Assembly: GCA_016858145.1 (NCBI GenBank)
Contig: JAEHOE010000008.1
Span: 1,054,001 to 1,118,000, forward strand
DNA: 64,000 nucleotides
Reading direction: 5' to 3'
Origin: Edaphochlamys debaryana
Lineage: Eukaryota > Chlorophyta > Chlorophyceae > Chlamydomonadales
Each line of letters starts with the position of its first letter. Position 1 is the first letter of the stretch. Positions 46,147 through 56,900 of this stretch are shown here, one piece after another. The translations under genes were made by a program, and so were the position numbers. The notes beneath the pieces are model-generated. The model searched no databases. It was not told the DNA's origin and was given only the letters and a program-made list of their open reading frames with translations.

Positions 46147-49100
46147 ATGAGCGGCGAGTGCGTGAAGGTCTCTGTGCGATGCCGCCCGCTGAACAGCAAA
46201 GAGAAGGCGGACAACCGCTCGACTATCGTGGATGTGGATAGCAAGACTGGAACGGTGACGCTGACGAACCCGAAGGGCGACGAGCCCCCCAAGACGTTCA
46301 CCTTTGACATGGCCTTCGACTGGAATGTCACCCAGCGCGAGGTCTACGATGTCGTGGCGCGACCAATCGTCATGAGCGTGTCAAATGGATTCAACGGGAC
46401 TATCTTCGCGTATGGCCAGACCGGGACTGGCAAGACACACACCATGGAGGGGGCGCCCACGCCGGAGCTGCAGGGCATTATCCCAAACTGCTTCGACCAC
46501 ATCTTCGAGATCGTGAACAGCTCCCCGCCGAACAAGCAGTGGATGGTGCGCGCTGCGTACCTGGAGATTTACAATGAGGAGGTCCGCGACCTGCTCTCCA
46601 AGGACCCCAAAAACAAGCTGGAGCTCAAGGAGAACAAAGACTCGGGGGTGTACGTGAAGGGGTTGAACGCCTTCGTGGTGAAGAGCGTGCCGGAGCTGAA
46701 GAACGTGCTGGAGGTGGGGGGGGGGCGGCAGGGGGTGGGCTGCGGGCACGCAACGGCACGCTGAGGGGTCGCCTACAGGTGCTCCGCCGAGGCCCCGCAG
46801 CCCGCGGTGCCTTCCAGATGAGCACGAAGGGTGCTCATAACGAGCTAGTGTGGCAGCGCACTCTGGGAGGCAGAGGCCCAGCTGGCTCGCCTGGTGCACC
46901 CCGCCAACACTACGCCGTCACCAACCACGCTATGCTTACCGACCAGCAGTGCCGGGCTCACGTTTCCTTTCTTGCGGCAGTCATGACCCAGACCTTGCTG
47001 GGACAGGAAGCTGAGCACCTGGTCCGTGTGTGCCCGCCGTGTGGTGCTGCAGGTGGGGCGCGGCAACCGCTCCGTGGGCGCCACGCTGATGAACCAGGAC
47101 TCCTCCCGCTCCCACTCCATCTTCACCGTCACGATTGAAACCATCGAGACAACGAAGGCGCAGGTGTGCTCTCGAGCTTCGGAGGGTTGCGCCGCTCGAG
47201 GGGGTACACACCCGGCGGTGCGGTGCAGCGCGGGGGTAGAACCCCGCGGGGAAGGGAAAGGGGGAGGCGGGAAGGGACGGGAAGGGTGGGGGAGGGAAAG
47301 GGAGTCCATGTTGCCCTTGGAAGAGGGCTAAGGCACCCTCAGCGTGTTGAGCGAAGTGCTCTGACGGGGTTGTTGGGCCCCGACTGGCTGAACTTACAGC
47401 ATCATCGCAGTAAGGGGTTTGAGGACCGTGTGCTAGCTCGTGACCGACGGATGGGAGTGATCCAGGGTCAGTCCTGCGGGCCCAAAGAGGTCTTCTGGTC
47501 TGCACCGCCAGGCGCTCTCAAGCAGCCGGTGCTTAGCTTGCAGAGCTCGGGAGCGGTGCGATGTGTGCCCTTGAAGAGGCTATGGCCCAGGGTGGACCTA
47601 TGCCCCACGACGTTCGCTCGTGTGCCTAGCCAGGAGTCGGAGGCCTGCCTGGGCCAAGCCCCTGGCCTCAGCCCCGCATGAGACCCTCCCAACGCCTTTC
47701 AGCCGCGTGCCGCCGTCGCTGAAGCGACCCCGCCTCCGTGCCCTTGCCTGCGTGCCCACAGCCGGAGGGCCACATCCGCGTGGGCAAGCTCAACCTGGTG
47801 GACCTGGCGGGCTCGGAGCGCCAGTCAAAGACGGGCGCCACCGGTGACCGCCTCAAGGAGGCCACCAAGATCAACCTGTCGCTGTCGGCGCTGGGCAACG
47901 TCATCTCCGCGCTGGTGGAGGGCAAGGGAGGTGCGTGCTGGGCTGATGTGGGTCGGCTGGGGCGTGGGCCGAAGTTCGGGCGGGCTGAGAGCGAGCCAGG
48001 GCCACGGACGTGAGCTGAGGCCCCGGGGCTGCCGAAATGGACCCCTCCGCCAGGCCGCAACCCATGAGCCTACCTGTTCAGTGAAGTTCAGTGCTTGCCT
48101 GCTAGAGCGCCTGTTCCTGACCGCACAACGCTGCCCCCCTTCCGGCGCAGGCCACGTGCCGTACCGTGACTCCAAGCTGACGCGTCTGCTGCAAGACTCG
48201 CTGGGCGGCAACACCAAGACCACCATGTGCGCCAACATGGGCCCCGCCGACTGGAACTATGACGAGACGCTGTCCACGCTGCGCTACGCCAACCGCGCCA
48301 AGAACATCAAGAACAAGGTGCGGTTCTTCATCCGGTGTGCGGAGTGCCTGGGTTAGCTGCTTGGGAGCAGGAAGAGCGCTGCCTGACTTTATGACATGTT
48401 GGCAGGGTCCATGGGGAGGGGGCGTACACGGCGCTCGCCGCACGGCTGCTTACTGGCTGCAGCCCTCGTGTCCGTCCTATCTGACCGCAGCCCAAGATCA
48501 ATGAGGACCCCAAGGACGCCATGCTCCGCGAGTTCCAGGAGGAGATCGCCCGCCTCAAGGCCGCCCTGGACGTGAGTGCTCCGCAACCGCCTTCTTGAAC
48601 GGGCCCTCATCCCGAAACCGGCGAAAGCCCTACGTCGTACTGTCGCACGTCGTGGGCACAGCATGAAGAGTATTTGTTGCAAGGCCTGCACGCCACCCCC
48701 GTTCCTTGCATGCATACAGGGCGCGGGCGGTGCGCTGCCGGAGGGGGGGCCGGGCGGCGAGGTGATCGTGGAGAAGGTGGTGCACGTGCCAAAGGCGCTG
48801 GACGCCAAGACGCTGGAGAAGATGAAGAAGGACATGGAGGAGCAGCTCAAGAAGGAGCTGGCGTCCAAGCAGTCCGCTGCCCTGAGCGACGAGCAGATCG
48901 CCAAGGTATGTTGAGGTGTTGCCCAGGGAGGACACGGCCATTGTGGCGGGCCTTGCCCACTCTCCCAGGCGCTGTTGAGCTCAGCTCAGCAAGGAGGCCG
49001 GCTAGCAGAGGCTGCTTCAGCGAGCACTGCTTAGCGTGCCGAACCAACCACCGATAGGGAGGGACAGGTGGCCTAGGAAAGACTCCGAACCTGACCACCC

Positions 49101-51078
49101 TGCACCTCTTTATAACCCGTACAACCCGCAGGTCAAGGCCGAGGCTGAGGCCAAGGCCAAGGCCGAGGCGGAGCGCCTGGCGATCGAGAAGAAGAAGGCC
49201 GAGGAGGAGGCCGCCAAGATGAAGGCCAAGCAGGACAAGCTCAAGCAGGACGTGGCCAAGAAGAGCAAGGACGCGGACGCGGTGCGTGGCCTGGGGCTGG
49301 GGCGCGGCGTGCAGCCTGCCTGCCACGGGTGCAGTCCGCCTGCTGGGCTCGGTGTGTCATGCGGTTGACGCGGTACCGGTAGACGGGTGTACTGACGTGT
49401 TGTGGGTTTGGTGGCTCATGTGTGCAGATCCGCGCCGAGAAGGAGGCGCTGGCCAAGAAGCTCAAGGCCATGGAGTCCAAGATCCTCAAGGGCGAGGAGA
49501 ACGGCGGCCTGGCGGAGATCACCCGCAAGAAGGAGGAGGAGCTCAAAAAGAAGGAGGCCGAGCTCGAGAAGCGGTGAGCCGCGCCTCCAAACTTGCTGTC
49601 CATGCATGGGGCTTGCCTGGACCGCCATCGACCTGTGCTTTGCCGCTCTGGCTTGAGAGGAGCTGCCATCCCAACTGACCTGCTCCCGGTGCGCTTGTTG
49701 TCCTTGTGCCTCACCAGGCGAAAGGATGAGGAGCAGCGGAAAAAGCAGATCGCCGTCATGGAGGAGAAGCAGCTGGCGGCCGAGGAGAAGTACAAGGACA
49801 AGGCGGACGAGGCGGACCAGAAGACCAAGAAGCTCAAAAAGTTGTGGAAGAAGTTCCAGGAGGTCAACGCCGAGGTGGAGGACATGTACAAAGAGTTCCA
49901 GCGCGAGAAGGTGGGCGCGGCCGGGGTCGAAGGGCGGGGTTCTAAGAGCTTTGCTGCAGCGGTTTCAGCAAGGGCGGCCTGCAGCACAAGCGGGGTTGTG
50001 CGTGGCAAGGGAGCGAGGGACCTCACGGCCTGTTGCAGCCTCAGTACCCAACCGCTGGCCCCTGGCCTCTGCTGCCCCTCGCCCGCGTCTCCGCAGGAGG
50101 ACCTGCTGGAGAGCATCCGCATGCTGCAGGACCAGATGCAGCTCAAGGACATGGTCATCGAGGCCTTCGTGCCGCCAGAGGAGGTGCAGAAGGTGAGGAC
50201 AGTCATCTGTGTGGCGTGACGCCCGCCTGGGCCCTCATACTGAACGCCCTGCTAATGTCAACACGTTGGTTCGGCGAACTGCGGGGAGCTGACAGCGCTG
50301 GCCCACCCGTTCTGTCCTCCCAGGTCATGAAGCGCGCACACTGGGACGACGAGCGGGAGGTGTGGGTGCTGGAGCGGCTGTCGGACATCGGCAAGCGCGA
50401 GACGGCAACGGGCGCCAACCGGCGGCCCGTGTCGGCCAGCGGGCAGCGCCGCCCCACGTCGGTGAGCACCGGTTCGGTCACACAAGCCGTGTCACCCTTC
50501 AGAGGCCTCCCAGGAAGCGAGCTGTACGCAAGGCCGCGTCTGTGGCTCTGCGCCTGTGCCCGTGCCCGTGCCCTCGTGGTGGGATTAGGCCGTGCTTGAC
50601 CTGGGCTATGCTGTGTGTCCGCTGCAGGACTTCGCCAAGATGGCCAACGCCATGGGCGACATGAACCCGCGCTTCAAGTCGGAGAACATTCTGAACCTGG
50701 AGCTCGACCTGCCCGAGCGCACCACCTACGACTACGAGGGGCCCGGCGTGGACCCGCGCGTGCAGGTGGGGATCAGGACAAAGCCGGGCCGGACCTGGGG
50801 CCCTGGGCTTTCTTGGTGGCAACGTCTGGTCCGACACGGGGGCGAGGGCACTGACGCTACTCCGCTGTGCTTGGCACTGACGCTTCTGTTGCCTTTGCCT
50901 GTGTCCTTGCCTGGCCCTTTAGGCCGCCATCAACGCTGCCTTCGCGGAGGACGGCGAGCTCATATTCGTGGGCAGCGAGCAGAACGTGCACCTGGGCGAG
51001 GTCAGCTCCGCGGCGCACGGACGGCCCGACTCGGCCAAGAAGCGGCCGGCGTCCGCACGCAAGGGGACCAAGAAGTAG
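46147..51078 (+). CDS. Heterotrimeric kinesin-II motor subunit (KIF3 type)
   Basis: Thirteen exons: 46147-46713, 47053-47163, 47762-47930, 48151-48317, 48491-48571, 48720-48905, 49132-49281, 49428-49573, 49718-49910, 50097-50192, 50324-50461, 50628-50765 and 50923-51078. Phases close to 765 residues. The motor domain (1-340) has the P-loop GQTGTGKT at 90-97, switch [12 protein letters not shown] and switch II DLAGSE, all intact. The neck [19 protein letters not shown] is typical of kinesin-II. A charged coiled coil spans about 400-640 ([15 protein letters not shown]). The C-terminal globular part ([32 protein letters not shown]) and basic [12 protein letters not shown] end look closest to KIF3B. 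Kinesin-II powers anterograde intraflagellar transport; the algal genes are FLA8 and FLA10, and I cannot say which this is. Gene context shows no partner subunit. Confidence 0.95.
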
Positions 51079-51924
51079 TGCGGCTGTGGCATGGGCAAGC
51101 TAGGCGCTGGAGGGTGGCAAGGCAAGGTGCAGCGAGGGCGGGGTCTGGCCCGAGCTGGAGGGGGTGGTGCGCAATCAGGTTGCGGAGGGCCAGGGGTCAG
51201 AGGGGCCAGGGCAGTGGAGGGTGAGGGTCGGCTGCGCAGGCGCCCATGGATGGTGGTACAAAGGTAGAGCTGCAGCTGAGCGGTGGCGAGTCGTACCATC
51301 GTTGCAGCTGGGTTCCGGCAGAAGTGGCAGAGGGAGCAGATTAGTGATCCAAGCGGAGCAAAGGTGTTCGGGCAGGGTGCTGTCATGATGGCTAGGCGAG
51401 GAGCGAAAGGCCCCCGCCGCCGAGTAGGCGGTTGAGCCTCGAGCGCCTGGGTTGGCTGTGTTGACTGTGTAAAGCTGTGTAAGCCTGCATGACTGTAACC
51501 TCTCAACGTGGCTGGACGCAAAGTGATTGCTGGGCAGGGACATAGCCCACGCTTTGCATCCGGCACGAGCCCGGCACCAGTCTGCAATTGATTCCGTCAG
51601 ATACGCAGCCCACTCTCCTCAGCCTGTGACAGATATGAGAGCTCGCCTGGATCAACCATCGCGGATACTCTCTGGTAGCTTCGTCCTGGCATCTTTGCCG
51701 TACGGCCATGCGGCCTATTCCCGTGTCACAATGCTTTGCCCCGCTCCCCCTCCCTCCTAGCACCATCAAGCGCACCCCGCGCTGCCTCCACCAATGCCCC
51801 TCCAGCGGAGCTTACGTCATCAAACATCACAAGCGAGCCCCATGCTCGGCTGCCCCTGCGCTCTGGCTTTGAGCCACGCTCCACGCTCCCAAGATGAATC
51901 ACTCCTTTCGCCTGGAGGCGCTGC
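51079..51924. other. Convergent intergenic stretch
   Basis: This lies between the 3' ends of kinesin-II (plus) and cytochrome c (minus). Three TGTAA motifs lie at 51468-51498. I found no minus-strand TGTAA for cytochrome c here. No gene is supported. Confidence 0.5.
51468..51498 (+). terminator. Cluster of three TGTAA polyadenylation signals
   Basis: TGTAA occurs at 51468-51472, 51478-51482 and 51494-51498, about 390-420 bases past the kinesin stop codon. Three copies within 31 bases on the right strand make a real 3' end likely. Confidence 0.65.
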
Positions 51925-52917
51925 TTATGCCGTCGCCTGAGGTAAGAGAGGTTTTGGGGCATGACATGTCTTAGGCGTTGCGCAGGTAGCAGATGACGTG
52001 GCATATACCGGTCTGCTGCTGGTCGTCATGGGCCTGGGCGGCACATGTCGTAGGACCCCGTCCCCCCGTCCCCTCCTCCACAGGACGAAAGATCTGACAA
52101 CCCGGGTCCCCCCCCCAACAGCTACCAACCTGCTTGAGGTAGGCAATCAGGTCAGCGCGCTCCTCAGGCTTCTTAAGGCCAGCGAAGACCATCTTGTTGC
52201 CCGGCATGTACCTGCGACCGTGTCAACGCGGTGTGTCAACATCAGCGTCCCGCATGTGTGCACCGCACAATTCACAATGCCAGGGAGGGAAAACACGCCT
52301 GAGCGCCCGCGGCCGCGGGCTCCACCGAAGGCTACCACATCCGCGCTCCGACAACAATCGCGGGAATCACACGCGGCGGGCAACGCGAGGCTCACTTCTT
52401 GGGGTTCAGGAGGTACTCGTAGAGGGTCTCCTCCGACCAGGTCACACCCGACTCCTTGTTGGCCTTGGAGTAGGAGAAGCCGGGGGCGGAGCCAGACATC
52501 CGGCCGAACAGACCGCCCAGGTTGGGGCCCTGCAGGAAGAGACATGATAGTCAGCGCTTAAGGAGGAATTCGGAGCAACGGATAGCTGCTGCGAGCAGCT
52601 GTAGCGTCGCAGGGCGTGACGCGATGTCGCGCTCCATCAATCAAGGCGGCTGCACGCCTTGCGCCAAGCTGCGAGCAGCTCGATTCGGCCCGGCGGACAA
52701 CGCACCTGCTTGTTGCCGCCACCCTTCTCAGCGACGTGGCACTGAGCGCACTTAGTCTTGAAAATCTTCTCGCCAACGGCAGCTGAACGCGGGAATTCAG
52801 GGATGCGATAGGAAGGCAGTCAGCAAACTGTTGCACTAGGGAAGGGAACCCGCGCTGGCCCAAGTGCGGAGCATCAAGCCCACCGTTGCCGGCGGGAGCG
52901 TCAGCGAAGGTCGACAT
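51925..52917 (-). CDS. CYC: Cytochrome c
   Basis: Five exons (minus strand): 52884-52917, 52706-52782, 52396-52529, 52130-52211 and 51925-51936. Phases close to 112 residues, the length I remember for the Chlamydomonas protein. It carries electrons between complexes III and IV in the mitochondrial intermembrane space. The haem attachment motif CAQCH is at 23-27, with His27 as axial ligand; PGNKMVFAG supplies the axial Met89. [22 protein letters not shown] and [15 protein letters not shown] are hallmark segments. The last exon is only 12 bases and encodes Ala-Thr-Ala and the stop. It is required to give the expected ATA ending; reading on into the intron gives an unrelated end. There is no transit peptide, as usual for this protein. 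Confidence 0.96.
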
Positions 52918-53967
52918 GGTTGACGTCGGCTTAGTACAAGACTAGGTGTGTCTGCTGAGGTCGTGAGAAAGGATGCGACTGAGTACGCGAGAGGGCGTGG
53001 CCCCGGGATGCATTCCGGTCGCGCCCTGCATGGACTGTACCGCGACCAAGTCGGGGCCCTGGCCACGTAACGATGACCATAAGGCTCCGTGGCTAGAGAG
53101 GGACCATACACACGCCGTGCACACCTGGCGCCCCACGCGATGGGCTGCGTCGAGCACGGGAGAGTCTGGGCACTCGAGGATGCCCACGATGGCGCTGACG
53201 GCACGGCCTGTCGGCACGCCCCGGACCCCCCGCTCTGAAGCTAATCCTCATAGCCACCCCGCATCTGGAGCCGAGGGGGGCAAGCGCACTGGCTTACAGG
53301 GGCTGATAACTTTGGCCCGCTGGAAGAGCTGGGGGGGTCTTGTGTGGGCTGGGCGTATGACGAAGCAGGCACCTTGTCACATAGTCAGAGTTGGGACTTG
53401 GCGGCAGGGTGGGCCGGTGATGAGGGTTACACGTACCCTGCACTATTCGCATGAGAGCGAGCAGCAGAACTCAAGCACAGATGTAAGGCGTGTGCTCACA
53501 ATGCAGCCGGACTTGAGGCCACTTTGACGGCCATGTGCTCCCCTGGTTCCCGTGTCAGAGTGTCACCCGTGCTTTTGATTGAAACCCCACACCTGAACAA
53601 CAATACACTTGTATCTTGTCCTACCGTCAAAGAAGTCACTGGGAAGAAGAAGAAGAGTCACGAGGGTAGGCAGCCACCATATCAAGTCTAAAAGATGAAG
53701 TTACACGTTAGGGGATGCAGGGATCCACGGAGGGGGCGGGAGGAAGCTGAGCCCGCCCCGAACGCTGTAAGCGCTGCCTGACCGGCAGCTCACGCATTGC
53801 CTGACTTAACTCGAGCATGCCTCTAAAATCACAACGATTGACCCGGGCGGCCGCCGAATCGCACCACCTCAACCCCATACTGTCACGCCGCCTGTCCGAC
53901 CTAAGGTGCTCCCGTGCCATTCACCCCCCACCATCCTCTGCTCAGTCTGCTGTCTGTGCGTCGCCAT
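52918..53967. other. Intergenic stretch upstream of cytochrome c
   Basis: 1.05 kb. It should contain the cytochrome c promoter (left) and the 3' untranslated region of the next minus-strand gene (right). The part around 53580-53720 is notably AT-rich for this window. No reading frame is supported. Confidence 0.5.
53701..53705 (-). terminator. Candidate TGTAA polyadenylation signal
   Basis: TGTAA on the minus strand 263 bases past the stop of the LRR/EF-hand/p25-alpha gene, within an AT-richer stretch. Confidence 0.5.
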
Positions 53968-56900
53968 CTAACGGCTGCCCGCCGAGGGCAGGGTCTCTGG
54001 TGGCGCGCCACTGCCCGACTGCGAGCCGCCCGAGGCCGCCTGGATGCCGCCCGCGCCCCCTGCCGCCGTCAGCAGCATCTCGATGGTCTTGATGTTGCCC
54101 TCCTGCTCCTCGCGCAGCCGCTGGTCCAGAGCGTCCACCTGCTTGGCGACCTGGGGGAGATACGGAGCGATGAGGACACGCACAAGCTGTTATCAGAGGC
54201 TAGGCGCTGCAGTTGGAGGGAGAGCGGCGAGGGATGACAACAGCGCGCTGGCAGCAGCGCAGCACGAGGGGCCGCAGGATGGGACCACGGCATGTTGAGA
54301 GCGGGCCCGCGCGCACCTGCAGGAGCGCTCCGTCATAGCGTGAGAGGCGGTCGAGCAGCTTCTTCTCCAGCGCGGCCACCTGGCCCTCGAGCGCCGCCAC
54401 CTGCGCGCTGGCGGGCGCCCCGGCGGCCGGGATGGACGCCACCTGCGCCGCCAGCTCCCGGACCTGCTGCTGCAGGGTCGCCACCGCCGCTGACGTGGCC
54501 GTCGCCGTTGTCCGCGACGTGTTGGTCTGAGACTCGAGCACCGCCAGCTGCGAGTTGAGAGACGCCACGTCGCGGCCAACGGCCACGATGCCTTCGCTCA
54601 GGCCGCTGAGCTGCGAAGTGACGCCGTTGACGCGCTCCTCCAGAGCGTTGACGGCGGCGCTGCTGGCGCCGCCCGAGGTGTTGCTGCCAGCGGCCGCTGC
54701 GGCGGCCTGCGCCGCCGCCACGGCGGAGGAGGCGGTGGTGGCGGCCGAGTCGGCCCGGCTCTTGATGCGGACCATCTCCTCTGCGAGCTTGTTCAGGATG
54801 TCCTGCAGGGCGCGCGGAACGCAGGCGGGAAACAGTGACGATTGGCACAACACCACGCTGGCTGCACCACGCACAGAGCCGCTGACAGAAGGTCCCACCG
54901 CTCCCAACTACGTTGCACTGCCCGCACCCCATACCCAACTACACACGCAAGCGCCCTCACCTGCAGGCTGCCCAGCTGCGATGCGACCCTGTCCAGCTCG
55001 TCCTGCCGCGTCACCACGCCGCTGACCTGCCCCTCCAGCTGCCGCAGCTTGGCCCCCAGCAGCGCGTCCGCCGAGGCCGGCAGACCGCCGCTGGCCGGAC
55101 CCGAGCCGCTGCCACCGGCCGCGCCCGCCGCCGCCACGGCAGCCACCTGCCGCTCCAGCCGCTCTTCCAACTGCCGCACGGTCGCCTCCATCTCCAGCCG
55201 CACTCGTGCCTCGAGCACCGCGAGGTCTGAGGGCTGCACGCCGGGCGCTGCGGCCTGTGGCACCTGGGAGCTGGAGTTGCGGCCGGGCTTGGGGGACATG
55301 GCACCGGGCGAGAGGCCGCCGGCGCCGCGGGTGCGCTGGCCGCCCAAGGCGCCGTGCAGGTTGAAGGAAGAATGCACGGGGCCGCCGGCGGGGTCGGTGG
55401 AGTCGTAGAGGGGGTTGGTGTTGACGGAGGAGCGCAGCGCGTTGGCACCTCCGCCCGCCGCGCCGCTGCGGGCGGTGGTGGCCGTGGCGCCGCTGCGCGT
55501 GCTCCCGGCCTTGCTCTTGCCCGTCTTCTTGCCCTGCACGCACGGGGACAAGCGCCGGCAAGCTCATGCCCCACGCACCAACATCCACACCAAACGCATC
55601 ATCTGTGATGCAGACTTGCCAAACCGCACAGACAGCCCACAGCCCCTGCCCGGCTGGCGAGACGTCCCCCCTTAACCGCCGCTCACCTTCTTGCCCTCCG
55701 CGCCCTCGTGCACGGTGGCCAGGGGCACCCCCAGCACGTCGAACGAGGGGTCGCCGGGCAGGTGCTGCCCGCCCGCGCCCGCGCCCGGCGCCTGCTGCGA
55801 GTGCACGTAGTGCACGCCCGCGCTCGACTCGCTCAGGTTGTCGCGCTGCAGTCACCAGAACAACACGACAGGGCTCACACCAGCAGCAGCAGGGAATCAT
55901 CAACCACAGCCATGTTACTCAAAGAATCCCAACACAACTCTCCCCGCACCAACCAGCACTGGCAGACACTACCAGAAGCGCAATAGGTGGCCTCGGCTCA
56001 CCGCCGACTCGTTGGGCTTGAGCAGCTCGTTGGCGGCCGCGTTGGCGCCCAGCACCTCCATGATGTCGTCGAACTGGTAGCCCATCTCGTAGGCGCACGC
56101 CGCCAGCGCCGCTATGAAGTCCTTGAGCGCCATGCGCCGCGAGTTGGCGGCGCGGTAGCGGGTGAAGATGACGTCCACTGCCGTGGTGGACAGGCGGCCT
56201 GGCGAGGGCAAGGGGATCGGAAAGGTTTGGCGGAGGCGGTAGGGCTGGGCGGGTTCAGGCAGTTGAGGCCCGAGCCGGGCGAGGGTGGCAGGGTTTGGGT
56301 GGAAGCTTGCAGGTGGCGGGTGGTGCAGCCGCAACACAGTAGGTAGCAGTGGTGGGGCGCGGCGGCCCACCTTCCGGCTCCATGAAGCCCGCGTCCTGGC
56401 ACAGGCGGTGGAACTGCGCCGAGTTCATCTGAGGCATGCCGTCAGCGTACACGCGGCCCTGCCCGATGGCCAAGCGCGAGTAGTTTTTGAACACGCGCTT
56501 GAGGTGCGCGTTGTGCTCAACGCCTGGGGGCAGCGCAGAGCAACAACACCGACAGTCAGATCCCCACAGGGACGGTACCTTCTCGCTGCAGGCATCCAGT
56601 GAGCTCCAGCGCAGTGTGCCAGGGCTGGCACCTTAGGACACGGTGCGCTTGGCTATTTCATGTGCCCGGCAGTAGGCTACCCTCTCCGTGACCAGCAGCT
56701 GAGCTGAACACCCCAGCAGGTGTGCTCACCCGAGGGCACCATGGACTTGTTGAGGTTGGCCATGGACTTGATGCGCCCCTCGCGCGCCATCTGCGCCTGG
56801 TAGTAGGCGATCTTCTCGTAGTAGGAGATGAAGTCCTGCAGGCTGATGCGCCCGTCTTTGTCCCAGTCCGCCTTCTTGAACTCGCTGTCCAGGAAGCGGC

